Source of the DNA: Costus lasius | Lineage: Eukaryota; Streptophyta; Magnoliopsida; Zingiberales; Costaceae | DNA: 64,000 nt | Assembly (NCBI GenBank): GCA_027563935.2 | Contig: CM050449.1 | Span: forward strand, 60,826,056 to 60,890,055 | Direction of reading: 5' to 3' | The notes under the pieces: model-generated | Database searches by the model: none | The model's input: the letters and a program-made list of their open reading frames with translations, nothing else | Told to the model about the DNA's origin: nothing | Shown here: in pieces, positions 1 to 11,282 of the stretch | Position numbering within the stretch: the stretch's first letter is position 1 | Layout: each line of letters starts with the position of its first letter | Made by a program: the position numbers and the translations under genes

Positions 1-2322
1 GACAAGTTCAAAGAGTTCAAGAATGAAGTACAAAATCAGCTGGGCCGAAATATCAAGGCACTTCGTTCTGATCGAGGTGGAGAATACCTAAGTCGAGAGT
101 TTACTGACTATCTAAAGGATTGTGGGATTATCTCACAGCTCACTCCGCCAGGAACACCGCAATGGAATGGTGTATCCGAAAGGAGGAACAGAACCTTACT
201 AGATATGGTTCGTTCTATGATAAGTCAGGCTACTCTACCTTACTCCTTTTGGGGATTTGCACTGGAGACAGCTGCAAAGGTACTAAACCGAGTGCCATCC
301 AAGGCAGTTTCAAAGACCCCATTTGAATTATGGTATGGGAAACAGCCTAGCTTGACATTTATTAAGATCTGGGGCTGCAAGGCTTATGTCATAAAGCTCG
401 CCTCTAGGAAACTAGAGAGCAGATCTGACAAATGTATCTTTGTCGGTTACCCTAAGGAAACTAAGGGTTATTTTTTCTACGATCCCAAGGAGAACAAGGT
501 ATTTGTTGCTCGGACGGCCATTTTTCTTGAGAAGGAGTTTCTTCTGCAAGAGGCCAGTGGGAGAGAAATAAAACTGGATGAGAATCCAGAGGAAGGACAA
601 AGTAGTCAAGCACAGTTGGATGAGCCTGAGCCGGTAGAACAGGTTACTGAACAATCTGAGGCTCAGATATCACGGGAACCGCGAAGATCGGGAAGGATCC
701 GTCGACAGCTTGATCGCTATGACGGAGTCTACATCATTGATAATGATGAACCCCTCACTTATGCGGATGCGGTCAGTGGACCGGACTCAGCTAGATGGCT
801 TGAAGCTATGCGAGCCGAAATAGACTCCATGTCAGATAACCAAGTATGGGATTTGGTTGATCCGCCTCCGGGAGTTATCCCTATAGGCTGTAAATGGATC
901 TTCAAGAAGAAGATTGGCATGGATGGTAACGTGGTTACCTATAAAGGCAGGCTAGTTGCGAAAGGTTTCAAACAAATCTACGGGATAGATTATGATGAAA
1001 CTTTCTCACCTGTAGCCATGTTTAAGTCTATTCGGATTCTTTTCGCGATAGCAGCATATTATGATTATGAGATCTGGCAGATGGATGTGAAGACTGCTTT
1101 CCTTAATGGGAATTTGCAAGAGGATGTGTATATGACACAACCTGAAGGTTTCACTAATCCATCAGATCGTCATAAAATATGCAAGTTAAAGAAGTCCATT
1201 TATGGACTTAAACAAGCATCAAGAAGCTGGAATATTCGTTTTGATGAATCAATCAGTGAATTTGGTTTCATCAAGAACGAAGATGACCCGTGTGTATATA
1301 AAAGGTTTAGTGGGAGCGTAATTACTTTCCTAGTCCTCTACGTCGATGATATCTTAATCATTGGAAATGATATTCCTGAACTGCATGCTGTTAAGGCATG
1401 GTTAAGGAAATGTTTCCAGATGAAAGATTTAGGAGAAGCAGCCTATGTATTAGGTGTAAAGATCTACAGGGATAGATCTAAGAGGCTTCTCGGGCTGTGC
1501 CAGAGTACTTACATCGATAAAGTCCTGGAAAGATTCCATTTAGAGAATTCTAAAAGAGGATATCTTCCAGTCAGACATGGTCTGAATCTTTCGAAGAGTC
1601 AGTGTCCACAAACACAGACTGAGAAAGATGAAATGGACAATACGCCTTATGCTTCGGCTATTGGGTCCATTATGTATGCGATGTTGTGTACTCGCCCAGA
1701 CGTCGCTTATGGGTTAAGCGTGACCAGTCGATTCCAAAGTAATCCAGGTCAGGCGCACTGGATTGCAGTCAAGAACATCTTGAAATATCTGCGGAGGACC
1801 AAAGATATGTTCTTGATATATGGTGGTCAGGAAGAACTCAGTATTGAAGGATATACTGACGCTTCGTTCCAGTCTGACCAGGATGATTTCCGATCGCAAT
1901 CAGGCTATGTTTTTAGCTTGAATGGAGGAGCAGTGGTGTGGAAGAGTTTCAAACAGTCTATCGTTGCTGATTCCACAACTGAAGCCAAGTATGTTGCAGC
2001 CTTAGAAGCATCCAAGGAGGCAGTGTGGATTCGTAAGTTCGTGAGAGAACTTGGTGTTGCTCCTTCGAGTGCAGATCCTTTGGTTATCTTCTGTGATAAC
2101 ACTGGAGCAATCGCACAGGCAAAGGAACCACGGTCGCACCAGAAGTCCAAGCACATACAGAGACGGTTTCACTTGATCCGGGAGATCATTGATCGTGGCG
2201 AGATCAAAGTCTGCAAGGTTCATACAGATGACAATCTGGTTGACCCGCTTACCAAGCCTCTGGCGCTGCAGAAGCATGAGAAGCACTGTAATAATATGGG
2301 TTTGAGATTTCTCAACCATTAG
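1..2322 (+). CDS. A1 Ty1/copia pol, 3' part (integrase, RT, RNase H)
   Basis: The frame is open from base 1 to the TAG at 2320-2322 (773 codons) and is the C-terminal 60% of the family A polyprotein; gag, protease and the integrase N-terminus lie left of the window. It aligns without indels to A3 residues 521-1293. Integrase core D24 and E60 are 35 residues apart (DX35E; the first catalytic D is off-window). The copia RT follows, with the first catalytic D in QMDVKTAFLNG (D362) and the YVDD box at D449-D450. Next comes RNase H with D620 (GYTDASF), E661, D699 (FCDNTGAI) and D748. The frame ends in RFLNH-stop, 20 bp before the 3' LTR. All visible catalytic residues are present and there is no stop, so this part looks recently active. 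E-A-K replaces the family's E-A-E next to the RNase H glutamate. The copia order integrase before RT is clear; the Angela/BARE-TAR-like lineage is a guess from memory. Confidence 0.93.
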   Translation, partial: DKFKEFKNEVQNQLGRNIKALRSDRGGEYLSREFTDYLKDCGIISQLTPPGTPQWNGVSERRNRTLLDMVRSMISQATLPYSFWGFALETAAKVLNRVPSKAVSKTPFELWYGKQPSLTFIKIWGCKAYVIKLASRKLESRSDKCIFVGYPKETKGYFFYDPKENKVFVARTAIFLEKEFLLQEASGREIKLDENPEEGQSSQAQLDEPEPVEQVTEQSEAQISREPRRSGRIRRQLDRYDGVYIIDNDEPLTYADAVSGPDSARWLEAMRAEIDSMSDNQVWDLVDPPPGVIPIGCKWIFKKKIGMDGNVVTYKGRLVAKGFKQIYGIDYDETFSPVAMFKSIRILFAIAAYYDYEIWQMDVKTAFLNGNLQEDVYMTQPEGFTNPSDRHKICKLKKSIYGLKQASRSWNIRFDESISEFGFIKNEDDPCVYKRFSGSVITFLVLYVDDILIIGNDIPELHAVKAWLRKCFQMKDLGEAAYVLGVKIYRDRSKRLLGLCQSTYIDKVLERFHLENSKRGYLPVRHGLNLSKSQCPQTQTEKDEMDNTPYASAIGSIMYAMLCTRPDVAYGLSVTSRFQSNPGQAHWIAVKNILKYLRRTKDMFLIYGGQEELSIEGYTDASFQSDQDDFRSQSGYVFSLNGGAVVWKSFKQSIVADSTTEAKYVAALEASKEAVWIRKFVRELGVAPSSADPLVIFCDNTGAIAQAKEPRSHQKSKHIQRRFHLIREIIDRGEIKVCKVHTDDNLVDPLTKPLALQKHEKHCNNMGLRFLNH

Positions 2323-2342
2323 ATTAAGTGCAAGTGGGAGAT

Positions 2343-2619
2343 TGTTGGGGTATGCCCTTAAGGCTAATGTTTGAGGCCTTGGGATTGTATCAGTATCATG
2401 TATAAACTCTTTTGTTTATAAAGGCAATGGTTGTTATTCAGTTTGTTACATTGTCTGCTGCAATAAGTGTGCTTCTGAATAATGTCTCAAAGCTGTTCAG
2501 CTAGGCTGACATGTACTTTTGTCCTTAGTCGATATATCTTGGTGAACATGAGACAGCCTTGATATGATTGAGACTAATATGTGTTCTAATCTTATAGGAT
2601 GCTTCGAGCATGGAATAAG
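2343..2619 (+). repeat. A1 3' LTR, left fragment
   Basis: The LTR starts TGTTGGGGTATGCCC directly after the polypurine tract AAGTGGGAGAT (2332-2342). After 277 bp it is cut at GGAATAAG by the first base of another LTR. The missing remainder resumes at 35649, after the second copy of the TSD ATAAG. The two pieces add up to 1687 bp, the normal family A length. Confidence 0.93.
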
Positions 2620-4305
2620 TGTTGGGGTATGCCCTTAAGGCTAATGTTTGAGGCCTTGGGAATGTATCAGTATCATGTAATAAACTCTTATGTTTATAAA
2701 GGCATGGTTGTTATTCAGTTTGTTACATTGTCTGCTGCAATAAGTGTACTTCTGAATAATGTCTCAAAGCTGTTCAGCTAGGCTAACATGCAGTTAAGTC
2801 CTTAGTCGATATATCTTGGTGAACATGAGACAGCCTTGATATGGTTAAGACTAATATGTGTTCTAATCTTATAGGATGCTTCGAGAATGGAATAAGATGT
2901 AGACCCATGTGTACATTGGATGTACTGGACAGACCCTACTAGGATATTCAATTGCTTGTCACAATATGAATAATCCTTGAATGCGACAAGTGGCACATTT
3001 CCTCTGACTTGAGATCACTTGTGTTTTCTAAATGATGATTGTCATTGTTTTGAGGTAGTTCAATATCATTTGAAACATAATGGTTATAGACTATCTTGGA
3101 TGGTGAGCTTCAATCAGGTTAGGGCACTAGTGATAGATATAGGATTGCCGTCTCCTTGTTTAAGGAGTGTGATGTTCTAAAGGGCCCCCCTGGATGAGAT
3201 GATTGAGAAAGTGTATGGCCATACCCAGATGACTATGATCATCTGATCTAATCATGCTCATCATATTGGAGCTACAAGCTTTACACGCTTGTCCAATAAG
3301 AACATCCAGTGGCAAAGGAAATTTGCATGCCTTGTGAATTGGATTCACACTTGTGCTGTGGTTTGGGTGTAGTCTTGGAAGACTCTTTCCTTTATATTGG
3401 GAGACAGTGATGTGTTGCTAGATACCCCTCACTGATCGTGATAACGTGAGTTATCGTTACCGACATTTAAAGGAAACCCTCAGGGTCGCACAAATTGATG
3501 ATATGGCTTACTTAAGTCAGATCGTGTGGACTGAATTATTTGGGTTCAGTTTAAAGGGATTTGATCTCTGATTGTAAGTGAGATCTGGTCTGATCATGTT
3601 TGATTGATTAGGGCTTGAGATCGGTAAGCTTCGATCGAGAGAATAGATGCTAGATCAGTGAGATCGGGAGCATCAAGAGATGAACGGTTAGATCTGGAGC
3701 CTTAGGGTTTTAATTATGATCTAGACCAGAGGGCTTGGTTTAATTTGGTATTTGAACCAAATTTAATTGAACCAGCTCATTACTTGAGCGCATGGTTCAA
3801 AAGATCAGAGATTTGCGCTTGGGTAAACTCATGGGCGCATGAGGAGAAGTGGTTTACTAATTTTAGAAGCCATGACTTCTAAATCGTGACCACGCCTCAC
3901 GTTGAGATTATCATGCTCTATTCTCGCCTCTCACTTCCTTTTTTGCGGCGCTTCCTTGGGTGGCGACTTCTTCACGCATTGGAGAAGGATTCGAAAAGGA
4001 GAGAACTCTCATCTCATTCCCTTCAACCGATCAAGGACCTTTTGAAGAGCTTTGCTAGCACAAAGATTCAAAGGAGCAAGCCATATTCATTTGTGTGTGT
4101 CACCTTTGGAGAAGGAACATTTGCGCCTTTCCTTCCAAGGCACCATCCGATCGATGGCAATGGTATGAATCTAATCTGATTTATACATTATAAGGAGTTG
4201 ATCACATGAACTTACATTCGATCTTTTGAAACCCTAAGATTCCGCTAGAAAATTATTGTTGCGCCTCCTATTAGGGTTTCCCCCTTCAGTTCTAGGGGAC
4301 TTTCA
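2620..4305 (+). repeat. A2 5' LTR
   Basis: TG...CA termini: it starts TGTTGGGGTATG, ends GGGGACTTTCA and is followed by ATTGGTATCAGAGG. It holds the U3 palindrome GTATGGCCATAC, the CTAATTTTAG box with the TTAGAAG/CTTCTAA inverted repeat near 3865, and the CTTTG/CAAAG hairpin with loop CTAGCA at 4050-4065. The 97-residue open frame over 3886-4179 is probably 5' untranslated sequence. Confidence 0.93.
4154..4168 (+). promoter_or_regulatory. Putative split gag start codon and splice donor (A2)
   Basis: ATG-GCA-ATG at 4154-4162 is followed by GTATGA, a good plant 5' splice site. After the ATG at 3913 there is no other ATG in the U5 stretch before it. Joined to the acceptor at 6108-6109, the frame runs into gag (see the findings). 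Without splicing it reads ATG-GCA-ATG-GTA-TGA and stops. The same arrangement is present in A3-A6. Inferred, not shown by transcripts. Confidence 0.6.
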
Positions 4306-4307
4306 AT

Positions 4308-4319
4308 TGGTATCAGAGG
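4308..4319 (+). other. Primer binding site (tRNA-iMet), A2
   Basis: TGGTATCAGAGG starts two bases after the LTR end. It is complementary to the 3' end of initiator tRNA-Met with one mismatch at the last position (G for C). A3-A6 have the perfect TGGTATCAGAGC. Confidence 0.88.
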
Positions 4320-6109
4320 CAAGTTGTTATTGTATGTTCATATGATTGCTTCATGTTACTGTGTGATCCTTATTTGCGATGCATAGATCTAATTGTCATC
4401 ACATGCGAAACTACATGCTAGTTTTTAGATGTTGGCGCATGTGTATTTTCATGTTTATGTAGGCGCTTGTTAAAGTCTTTGTTTTGTCAAAAACTTGTAT
4501 CTTGCGCGCTCCACATTAGATCTAAGGCCTTACTTTAAACCCTTAGACGGGTTATTAGGGTTGAAGTCATCCCCTAGGTTAGATCCAGATAGTCTGATCA
4601 GACCATCTGACAGCCTTGATGGGTTGACCAGATAGCACCTGTGCGCAAGCACCTGGTGGCTATAGGTCGACTACAGACAGGCGTGTAGCGATGTCTGGTT
4701 GAGACAACTAATGAACGCACATGAGTTAGGCCCGGGGTCACACCCGCTTGCCAGACCTCATAGTGGTCGTTCAGCCCTGGCGCATGCATGGTTGACCACT
4801 GGGTCAACTAAAGTCAGTTACGACTTGGTGCATGCAAGGGCAATGGATCTGACTAGGTTGGATGAGTGGATCCCTAGTAATGGACCGTTGTAAGGTAGTA
4901 GGGCATATAAGGAAAATAAAATTGATGCCAATGGGTTTTTCCAAAAAAATTTATTTTCTTGAAAGGATCACATGTTTGATTGTGGCATATGCTTGTTTAT
5001 TTATTCTTATGTGGGCTGCCCATGTTAAATGTGTGCTGTGCTGGGGCCTGCGTGCCTGTATTAAAGTTGTAAATTAATTATTGTGATCTGCGTATCACAT
5101 TGTATTTAATTTATAAAGTGTAATTGACCTACGTGTCAATCTTGTCTAGATAGATTAATTTGTAAGTTAATCAGACAAGAGCACAGAGCACACTTGGCAG
5201 AGGCGCTTGCAGCAGAGGCTTGACCAGGTGGGAGGTCCAGGGTTCGACTCTGGGACCAGGCGCATTTTCCCTAGTAGGCGCACCTGAGCTGCAGATGGCG
5301 CTTGGGCCCTGGTTTGGGCCAAATGAGCAGCAAAAGTCCCATGAAGAAAAGCAAGTGAAGACTTAAGTTAATTAAGGTCTTACTTAGGCTATGGGCTTTT
5401 ACCACATAAGATCCATGCTTTCTTTTATTGTTTATATAAGTAGAACAGCATGATTTATTTATCTTCTGCTATCACCATAGGAATTGCATGATAGTGAAGA
5501 AGATAAAAGACTGTTAAAATCCAATGCTAAAATATCAAGCTCGTAAGCCTTCTGACGCGAAACCTCACTGTTCTGATTATCGTTGGAGCCGTGTTGTACC
5601 CACTCAGTGGGCACGTCCATCTATCTTCAGACAGTGTTGGATTACACCTGCGTGTTACAGAGAAGGGATTTATCGCTTCTCGTTGCTCAGCATAGCACGT
5701 GGTGGTCCAGGGAGTAGGTCGGGTCAGCTTGACCATGTAGGCTACATATGTGGCACATATGGTAGCGCATGGAGGCAGCCATCTGTGGGGTCAGAGATTG
5801 TGTTGTACCAACTCATTTGGCACAGTCTGCTGGATTGCCCAGATGAAGGGGAATCGAACGGGTTGGCGATTGGCTGGAACAGCCTACCAGAGATTAGTGC
5901 TTGTACTCTCTGTGCATCTTATCTCGCCTGAGCGGGACGCGGAGACCAAGTATGAAATCTGGATCCCATCTCACTAAAAGAGTTCTACTCTTTCGGGCTG
6001 TTTTTGCTGGATTTTTCAGCCAGATAAAATAGTGAGAAAAAGAATCATTCTTAAGTCCTGATTGATTCTTAACATTGATACTGACCTTGCTGTTCTTGCA
6101 TTGTTGTAG
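4320..6109 (+). other. A2 structured 5' leader / putative intron
   Basis: This is about 1.8 kb of non-coding leader before gag. Three hairpins share a CTGCGT-like hexaloop: 5045-5056 (GGC/GCC), 5082-5099 (TGTGAT/ATCACA) and 5123-5140 (ATTGAC/GTCAAT, loop CTACGT). A bulged hairpin lies at 5142-5178 (TTGTCT/AGACAA outside, GATTAA/TTAATC inside). A tRNA-like stretch has an A-box-like motif at 5195-5206 and a B-box-like motif at 5241-5251. The three family-wide bulged hairpins are H1 5590-5615, H2 5795-5828 (one inner mismatch) and H3 5908-5944. The end, with CTGAC and TTGTTGTAG, looks like a branch site and 3' splice site. Small ORFs here are not conserved as proteins. Confidence 0.6.
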
Positions 6110-6130
6110 ATACCTGCAGCAACGAACACC

Positions 6131-7482
6131 ATGAGCTTCAATGTGCGATCCCTACTGGAAAGGGAGAAGTTTGCTGGGCCAAACTTCTCAGACTGGTACG
6201 GACACCTTAAGATTGTTCTTAAGGCAGAGAGGAAACTGTATGTCCTCGAGACGGCTATACCGCCTCAGCCCGCTCCGAACGCCGCAAGGGCGGTTCGGGA
6301 AGCTTATGAAAAGCACGTCAATGATAGCATTGATGTCGCTTGCCTGATGCTAGCGTCTATGACGCCACCGCTGCAGCGTCAGCATGAGGATATGTCTGCT
6401 ATACAAATTATAGCAAACCTCAAGATGCTGTATGCTGCACAGGCGAGGACATAACGCTATAATCTGACAAGGCTGTTCTTCCAGAGCAAACTGGCTGAAG
6501 GGAGCCCAGTGGGAGCTCACGTGCTCAAGATGATTGGGCACAAGGAGGCTCTAGAGAAACTGGGGCATACCATCAATCAGGAGCTTGCTGTAGACATTAT
6601 TCTGCAGTCTCTCCCGCCCTCTTTCGATGCGTTCATCATTAACTTTAATATGAACAAAATCGACTGTACTCCAGCAGAGCTGCTGAATATGCTCTTGACT
6701 ACTGAGGAGACTCTGAAGGGAAAGCCTTCGACCTCTGTCTTAATGGTTCCTTCTAGGAACAAGAAGAAGGGGAAGAAGGGCAAGGCCCCTGTCAAGAGTT
6801 ACAGTAAGGCTCTGAAGCAAAAAGTTAAGCGGTCAAAGGAATACAGATGTTTCCACTGTGGCCAGCTGGGTCACTGGAAAAAGGACTGTAAAGCGCTCCA
6901 AGGAGATAAGAGGGGAAGCATCGCTTCTGGCTCAGGTATTTACATGACGGAAGTCATGGTTTCATCTTCTTCTATTTCATGGGTGTTGGACACTGCATGT
7001 CGAGTTCACATTTGTTCAAATGTACAGGAACTCAAGAGAAGAAGACAGGTGGGACAGCATGAGGTGGACCTACGAGTTGGAAACGGGGCACGGGTTGCTG
7101 CTGTTGCTGTAGGAGACTATTTCATCTCATTACCATCTGGACTTGTATTGGAACTAGACAATTGTTACTTTGTTCCCAGCATTACTAAAAATATTATCTC
7201 CATTCCTGCTCTTGTCAGGAAAGGATTTTCCTTTGAATGCAATATTTCAAAGTGTATTCTTACTTTAGATAATATTGTTTATGCTACTGGTTCAATTAAC
7301 AATGGGTTATTCATGTTGGACATGGAATGTTCTATACACAATATTGATAATAAGAAAGCCAAATATGCTGATGACAGCACCTTGCTATGGCATAGTCGTT
7401 TAGGCCATATTAACAAGAAACGCATTAAGCGGTTGCATGATTATGGACTGCTGGGATCATTCTCCTATGAGGAGATTGATAC
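6131..7482 (+). pseudogene. A2 gag-protease-integrase N-terminus, broken
   Basis: One frame holds the capsid-like gag, an Arg/Lys-rich linker, the nucleocapsid zinc knuckle CFHCGQLGHWKKDC (C-X2-C-X4-H-X4-C), the protease motif VLDTAC and the integrase zinc-binding HSRLGH. Codon 108 (6452-6454) is TAA where other copies have GAA, so full-length gag-pol cannot be made. The protease motif is followed by R instead of the family's G. The frame is cut after GATTGATAC at 7482 by element B; the reading then runs into the B LTR and stops by chance. The rest of A2 pol is at 25793-25842 and 31669-33937. By the splicing model, translation would begin at 4154 rather than 6131. Confidence 0.9.
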
Positions 7483-9574
7483 TGTTGGTGTATATGCCCT
7501 AGGACCTAGTTTTGGTCCATCTTTGTACTACTTGACTCTGATATTAATATATATCTTTCTGGCATTGTCGTTATCATTGTTTGTCTACACCTGCAATTGT
7601 GTACTTACATGATAATGTCCCTGGAGACAGATTGGATCTGTGCTAGAACTATAGTCCCCAGTCGATGTACCTGAGTGGATATGGGACAACTCTGGTACTT
7701 GTGAGACTGGTATGTGGGCTGGTTAGGCACGTGGTGCTAACGCAGACACATGGGTATATCATTGGAGGATATGCTGGATAGACCCGCTGTGAGGCTATGA
7801 CTTGGTATCATAAGTTATCCTCACAAGTGACAGGAGATGCATTGATCCCTTGACTTGAGGTCATTGACCATTCTATATGGTTAGGGACTTGCTTTGATGC
7901 AACCTAACACCTTGCCGTAGTTGGGAGGTCATAACGGTTGTCATTGAGCATGTCACGACCCATATGAGAAGATCAATGGACAGACATAGGATTTGCCCCT
8001 TCCCTAAGGAAGTATGATATCCATGGAGCTCCCTTATGGTTCTATGACTGAGAGTGTATGGCCATACCCAGGTAAGAACCTGTTCTAGTCATAGCCATGT
8101 GATTGGATGAAAACAAGTGGTGACACACTTGTCCAATCGGATATCAGTACGGCAAAGAGACTGTAATGCATCTGTACCTAGTTGCGATGATGGGGATGTC
8201 GATGTCGATATCCATTCCAATAACCTGGGTAGCAGCGATGCACTGCTAGGTGCCACTCACTGCTTGTGATGACCTTTGGTCAGCACTGCCAGCGTTAGAG
8301 GAACCTACAGGGTCGCATACCTTGATACTCGAGTTTTCATATTGATCGGGTAGCCTTTAGATCGAGTTATTGGATAACTCGAATCTATTTGGGAGATTTC
8401 ATCAATGCCAATGGGCCTGATGAGATGGAAGAAACTTATTGGGGCCAACTTCCGTTTTTGGCATATCGATCAAATTAACCATGGTTAGCCTCATTTAACC
8501 ATGGGTTAAATTGGATTGGATCCAATAGCTTGGTTAACATGCATAATGGACTTTGGGCTTGGCCCATGGCTTAGTTGGGCTTGCTAATAAGTTGTATTAA
8601 AGGGCTATGAGGCTTGAAGGGTATAATGGGGATGAATTAATGGGATAGGCGCATATGGGATTCTAGTTGGACTAGAATTTGCGCCTATGACTTGTTTGGT
8701 ATCTCCTAGGTGATTAAATCAAATTGGATTTGATTAAATCACACAAGATAATTGATTGGATTGTGTTTGACAATTGTGGGCTGATTATTAACATAATTAG
8801 AGTCCTAATTGGATTAGGACTTGCGCCCAAGCCACATTAGGCAATCCATCATATTGCCTTGACTAGGTCTAGGCGCATGGATGGGATTAATGCCTCATAT
8901 GGCATGATATGGGCGTATATGGCTGATGCTTGCTTTGGCAAGTCTTAGGCGCATATGGGAGTGGAGATTTAATCAATATATTTGATTGGATAATCTCCTA
9001 GAATCATGCCCTAATTGTCAACACTTGCCATTCTCCCCTAACCGCCTCTTGCTCCTATAAATAAGCCCTTACCGCCCCCCTCTCTTGAGGATGCTAATTC
9101 CTTGGAGGCGTGAAGCATTAGAGGGCGACGGCTTGGAGAGCTTAGAGCACTTCTTCTTCCATCAAGGGCGCAAGCATGCTTCTTCTCTTCCTTTCCTTGG
9201 CGCAAAGGAACAAGAAGGCTTGCGGCGTTGTCTTCTTCTTCCATCTCCTTGGCGCATCACATCTTGGTGGTGGCGCAAGTTGCTTGGAGGACTCTCCTAA
9301 GGCATGGATCTTCTTCCCGAGGCTAGCACCGGGCGAGGAAGAAGAAAACTTGAGGAATCCGTGTGTGTGAGACTGCAGAGGGCGAACACTTGGGTGCCTT
9401 CATCGACATCGGCCTCATCTTGCTCTGAGGTATTTTCTAACTCATCGTGTCGACCCCCTTGCATGCGATCTTCACTGGTTTTTGGGACCGACCTGTTTCG
9501 GGGACATTATTCCGCTGTGCAATGTATGTATGTTTCTCTGAAAAATTGTAAAATGTCCCCGGGGTTTCCCAACA
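7483..9574 (+). repeat. B 5' LTR (2092 bp)
   Basis: Complete TG...CA LTR ending GGGGTTTCCCAACA. Apart from about 8-10 substitutions and one C lost from a C run, it matches 14874-15946 plus 25086-25775. U3 contains the palindrome GTATGGCCATAC (8056-8067), and a TATA box lies at 9056. GGCGCA occurs repeatedly. ORFs at 9085-9690 lie in R/U5 and overlap a possible splice donor (GAG then GTATTT at 9430); I do not call them genes. Confidence 0.92.
9056..9063 (+). promoter_or_regulatory. TATA box of the B LTR
   Basis: TATAAATA in a pyrimidine-rich setting, with GC-richer transcribed-looking sequence starting about 30 bp downstream. The 3' LTR has the same box at 25586-25593. A Pol II promoter here fits LTR organisation, making the 5' LTR about 1.57 kb of U3. 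Confidence 0.7.
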
Positions 9575-9575
9575 G

Positions 9576-9587
9576 TGGTATCAGAGG
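9576..9587 (+). other. Primer binding site (tRNA-iMet), B
   Basis: TGGTATCAGAGG starts two bases after the LTR end (AACA). It has the same last-base deviation from the perfect Met primer site as A2. Confidence 0.85.
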
Positions 9588-11282
9588 TACTTGCGAGCCT
9601 CGAACGATGTTCTTTCATGCTTTTCATGCTCACATGCCATATCTACATTTTCGCATATTGCATAGATGTTGGCGCATGATTTTTCTTTAAGTAGAAAAAT
9701 TGTAGGTCTCTTGTTTCTTACTTCTAATTAACTTCTTGTGGTTCTTTGCTCTCTTCATGTGATGGGATAGACCCATACGTGGAAGAGAAAATTTCTCCTC
9801 TCATAATAGGATAGACCTATCTTGAGAGACTTGTTGGAATAGGGCATGGACTGGGTGATTGCCCTTATCCTAGCAAGTTAGGGATTGCAAGGAGGGCAAC
9901 CGGTATGCCTCTTGTAGACTCCTGAGAGAAACTTAGAATCAAAGATTTGTGATATGAAGGGAAGGAAGAGAGACATGTTTTTATGAAAAAGTAAAATTTC
10001 AGATTTTATGTTTTTCATTGAGCATGTAGAATTGCATGAGTAAGTACTTGATTGTGCATAATGTTGTGGTCATATGTCAAGCCCCTTAGCATGCCTGTGA
10101 TGTATCCTTGTGAGGCCTGCGTGCCGCTTTTCTTTTTGCTTTTAACTAAGAAGAAGATTAGGGTGGCGCATCTACTTGGAGAAAGGTGCATGCTTGCTTG
10201 GTTGCGCATCCTTGCATGATGGCGCAACAAGCTTCAAAGGTGGCACATCCTTGCATGGGGGCGCAAGTTAGGGTTTGGCCGAGCCTTGTGCTTGTGTGCT
10301 ATCCCTCTTGTGGCTTGCTAGATGGCGCACCTTCCTTAGAGGAAGACCATGGCATTGGCCGAACCTTGTGGGTGTACCCCGAGGGTTTGAGAGCTAAACC
10401 ATGGGAGAATGACCTTGGAGCCAACCTTGAAGATAGAGCTAGAGGTCGGCTAGGCTAGGTCTAATCTTGGGGCTTGAATCCTAGGTCAAGAGTTGAACCC
10501 CTTTTTGGCATGGATTGGTTCAATGTCTTGAATGGGCTATGATCACATCATCCTTTTATTGCTTTCTTTACAAAAGCTAAAGCATGCCTGTGATGTTTTA
10601 TCGTTATGTTATCACCATAGGATTGCATGCCTGTAATGATAGACATAAGATAAAACTGAGATGATGAGACCTTAAACAAAAACCCTCAATTAAAATATCA
10701 AGTCTAGTAGCCTTCTAACGCGTAGCCCTCACTAAGCTATCGATCAGTGGAGTTGTGAACTGTTTCCCACCCTCGTGGGACACACCCACTTATCTTTAGA
10801 AAGTGCGTGGTGGCAATGGTTTCCCCAGTCCAGTTTTAACCTGGGCGTGCCTTCGCAAGGAAACTCGTTGGCCCTGGGCATAACGATTAGGGATGGACTT
10901 GACTAGAAGTTCACATGTGCTGGGCACATGGTGAAAATCTAGAGGCATCGTTGAGAGGTAAGGGTTTCATGTTGTATCCAGCCCTCGCTGGACATGAAAT
11001 GCCTAGACTGTCTCAATAAGGGGAATTGCTTGGAGCAATCGGCCGGCGCGCCCACCTTAGGAAACATGGGTCACTTTGTGCATCTCATCCCACCCTCGTG
11101 GGACGCGAAGCCCTGTGTGGAATGAGGATCTCATCTCACTAGGAAATCTTGGATTTCTCGATTGACTTTGTGGGTTGTCAATTCGATTAAAAATAGTGGG
11201 AGCCATGGTCATTTAAAAGGCAAGTCCAGTTTAAATGACTCGAAGTAGTACTAATCTGCTGTTTCTTGGTTGTTGTAGAACA
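9588..11282 (+). other. B 5' leader
   Basis: 1.7 kb of non-coding leader, homologous in patches to the A leaders. It has one hexaloop hairpin GGC-CTGCGT-GCC at 10114-10125, the motif ATCACCATAGG near 10612, and the three bulged hairpins listed separately. It ends with a convincing 3' splice site: ACTAAT branch-like motif, T-rich tract and TTGTTGTAG at 11270-11278, just before gag ATG 11283. The A-family tRNA-like block is absent. Confidence 0.55.
10754..11110 (+). ncRNA. Three bulged RNA hairpins in the B leader (H1-H3)
   Basis: H1 (10754-10784): outer TGTG/CACA, inner TCCCAC/GTGGGA, loop CCTC. H2 (10965-10999): outer TTTCATG/CATGAAA, 5' bulge TTGTA, inner TCCAGC/GCTGGA, loop CCTC. H3 (11074-11110): outer CTTTGTG/CGCGAAG with wobbles, bulge CATCTCA, inner TCCCAC/GTGGGA, loop CCTC. 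Each has an outer stem, a 5-7 nt bulge on the 5' side only, an inner stem and a small loop. The A leaders have the same three at nearly the same spacing, with paired changes. The function is unknown; packaging or dimerisation is a guess. Confidence 0.6.

Noticed and set aside
2802..2996. 64-residue minus-strand ORF repeated at eleven places in the window
   Set aside because: It recurs only because the A LTR recurs. Differences between copies do not favour synonymous sites, and it opposes the element's transcription.
5524..5977. ORFs of 135 and 75 residues in the A2 leader (related ones at 18997 and 19046 in A3)
   Set aside because: Frames shift between copies; the sequence is better explained by RNA hairpins H1-H3.
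9085..9690. ORFs in the U5 part of the B LTR
   Set aside because: Low-complexity composition, no conservation in the other LTR beyond DNA identity, and the reading runs past the LTR end.
9430..11278. The same split-start intron in B
   Set aside because: A donor (GAG then GTATTT) and an acceptor exist, but the upstream ORF does not join gag in frame and B has M-A-M after the acceptor. Splicing is possible, but a split start codon is not supported.
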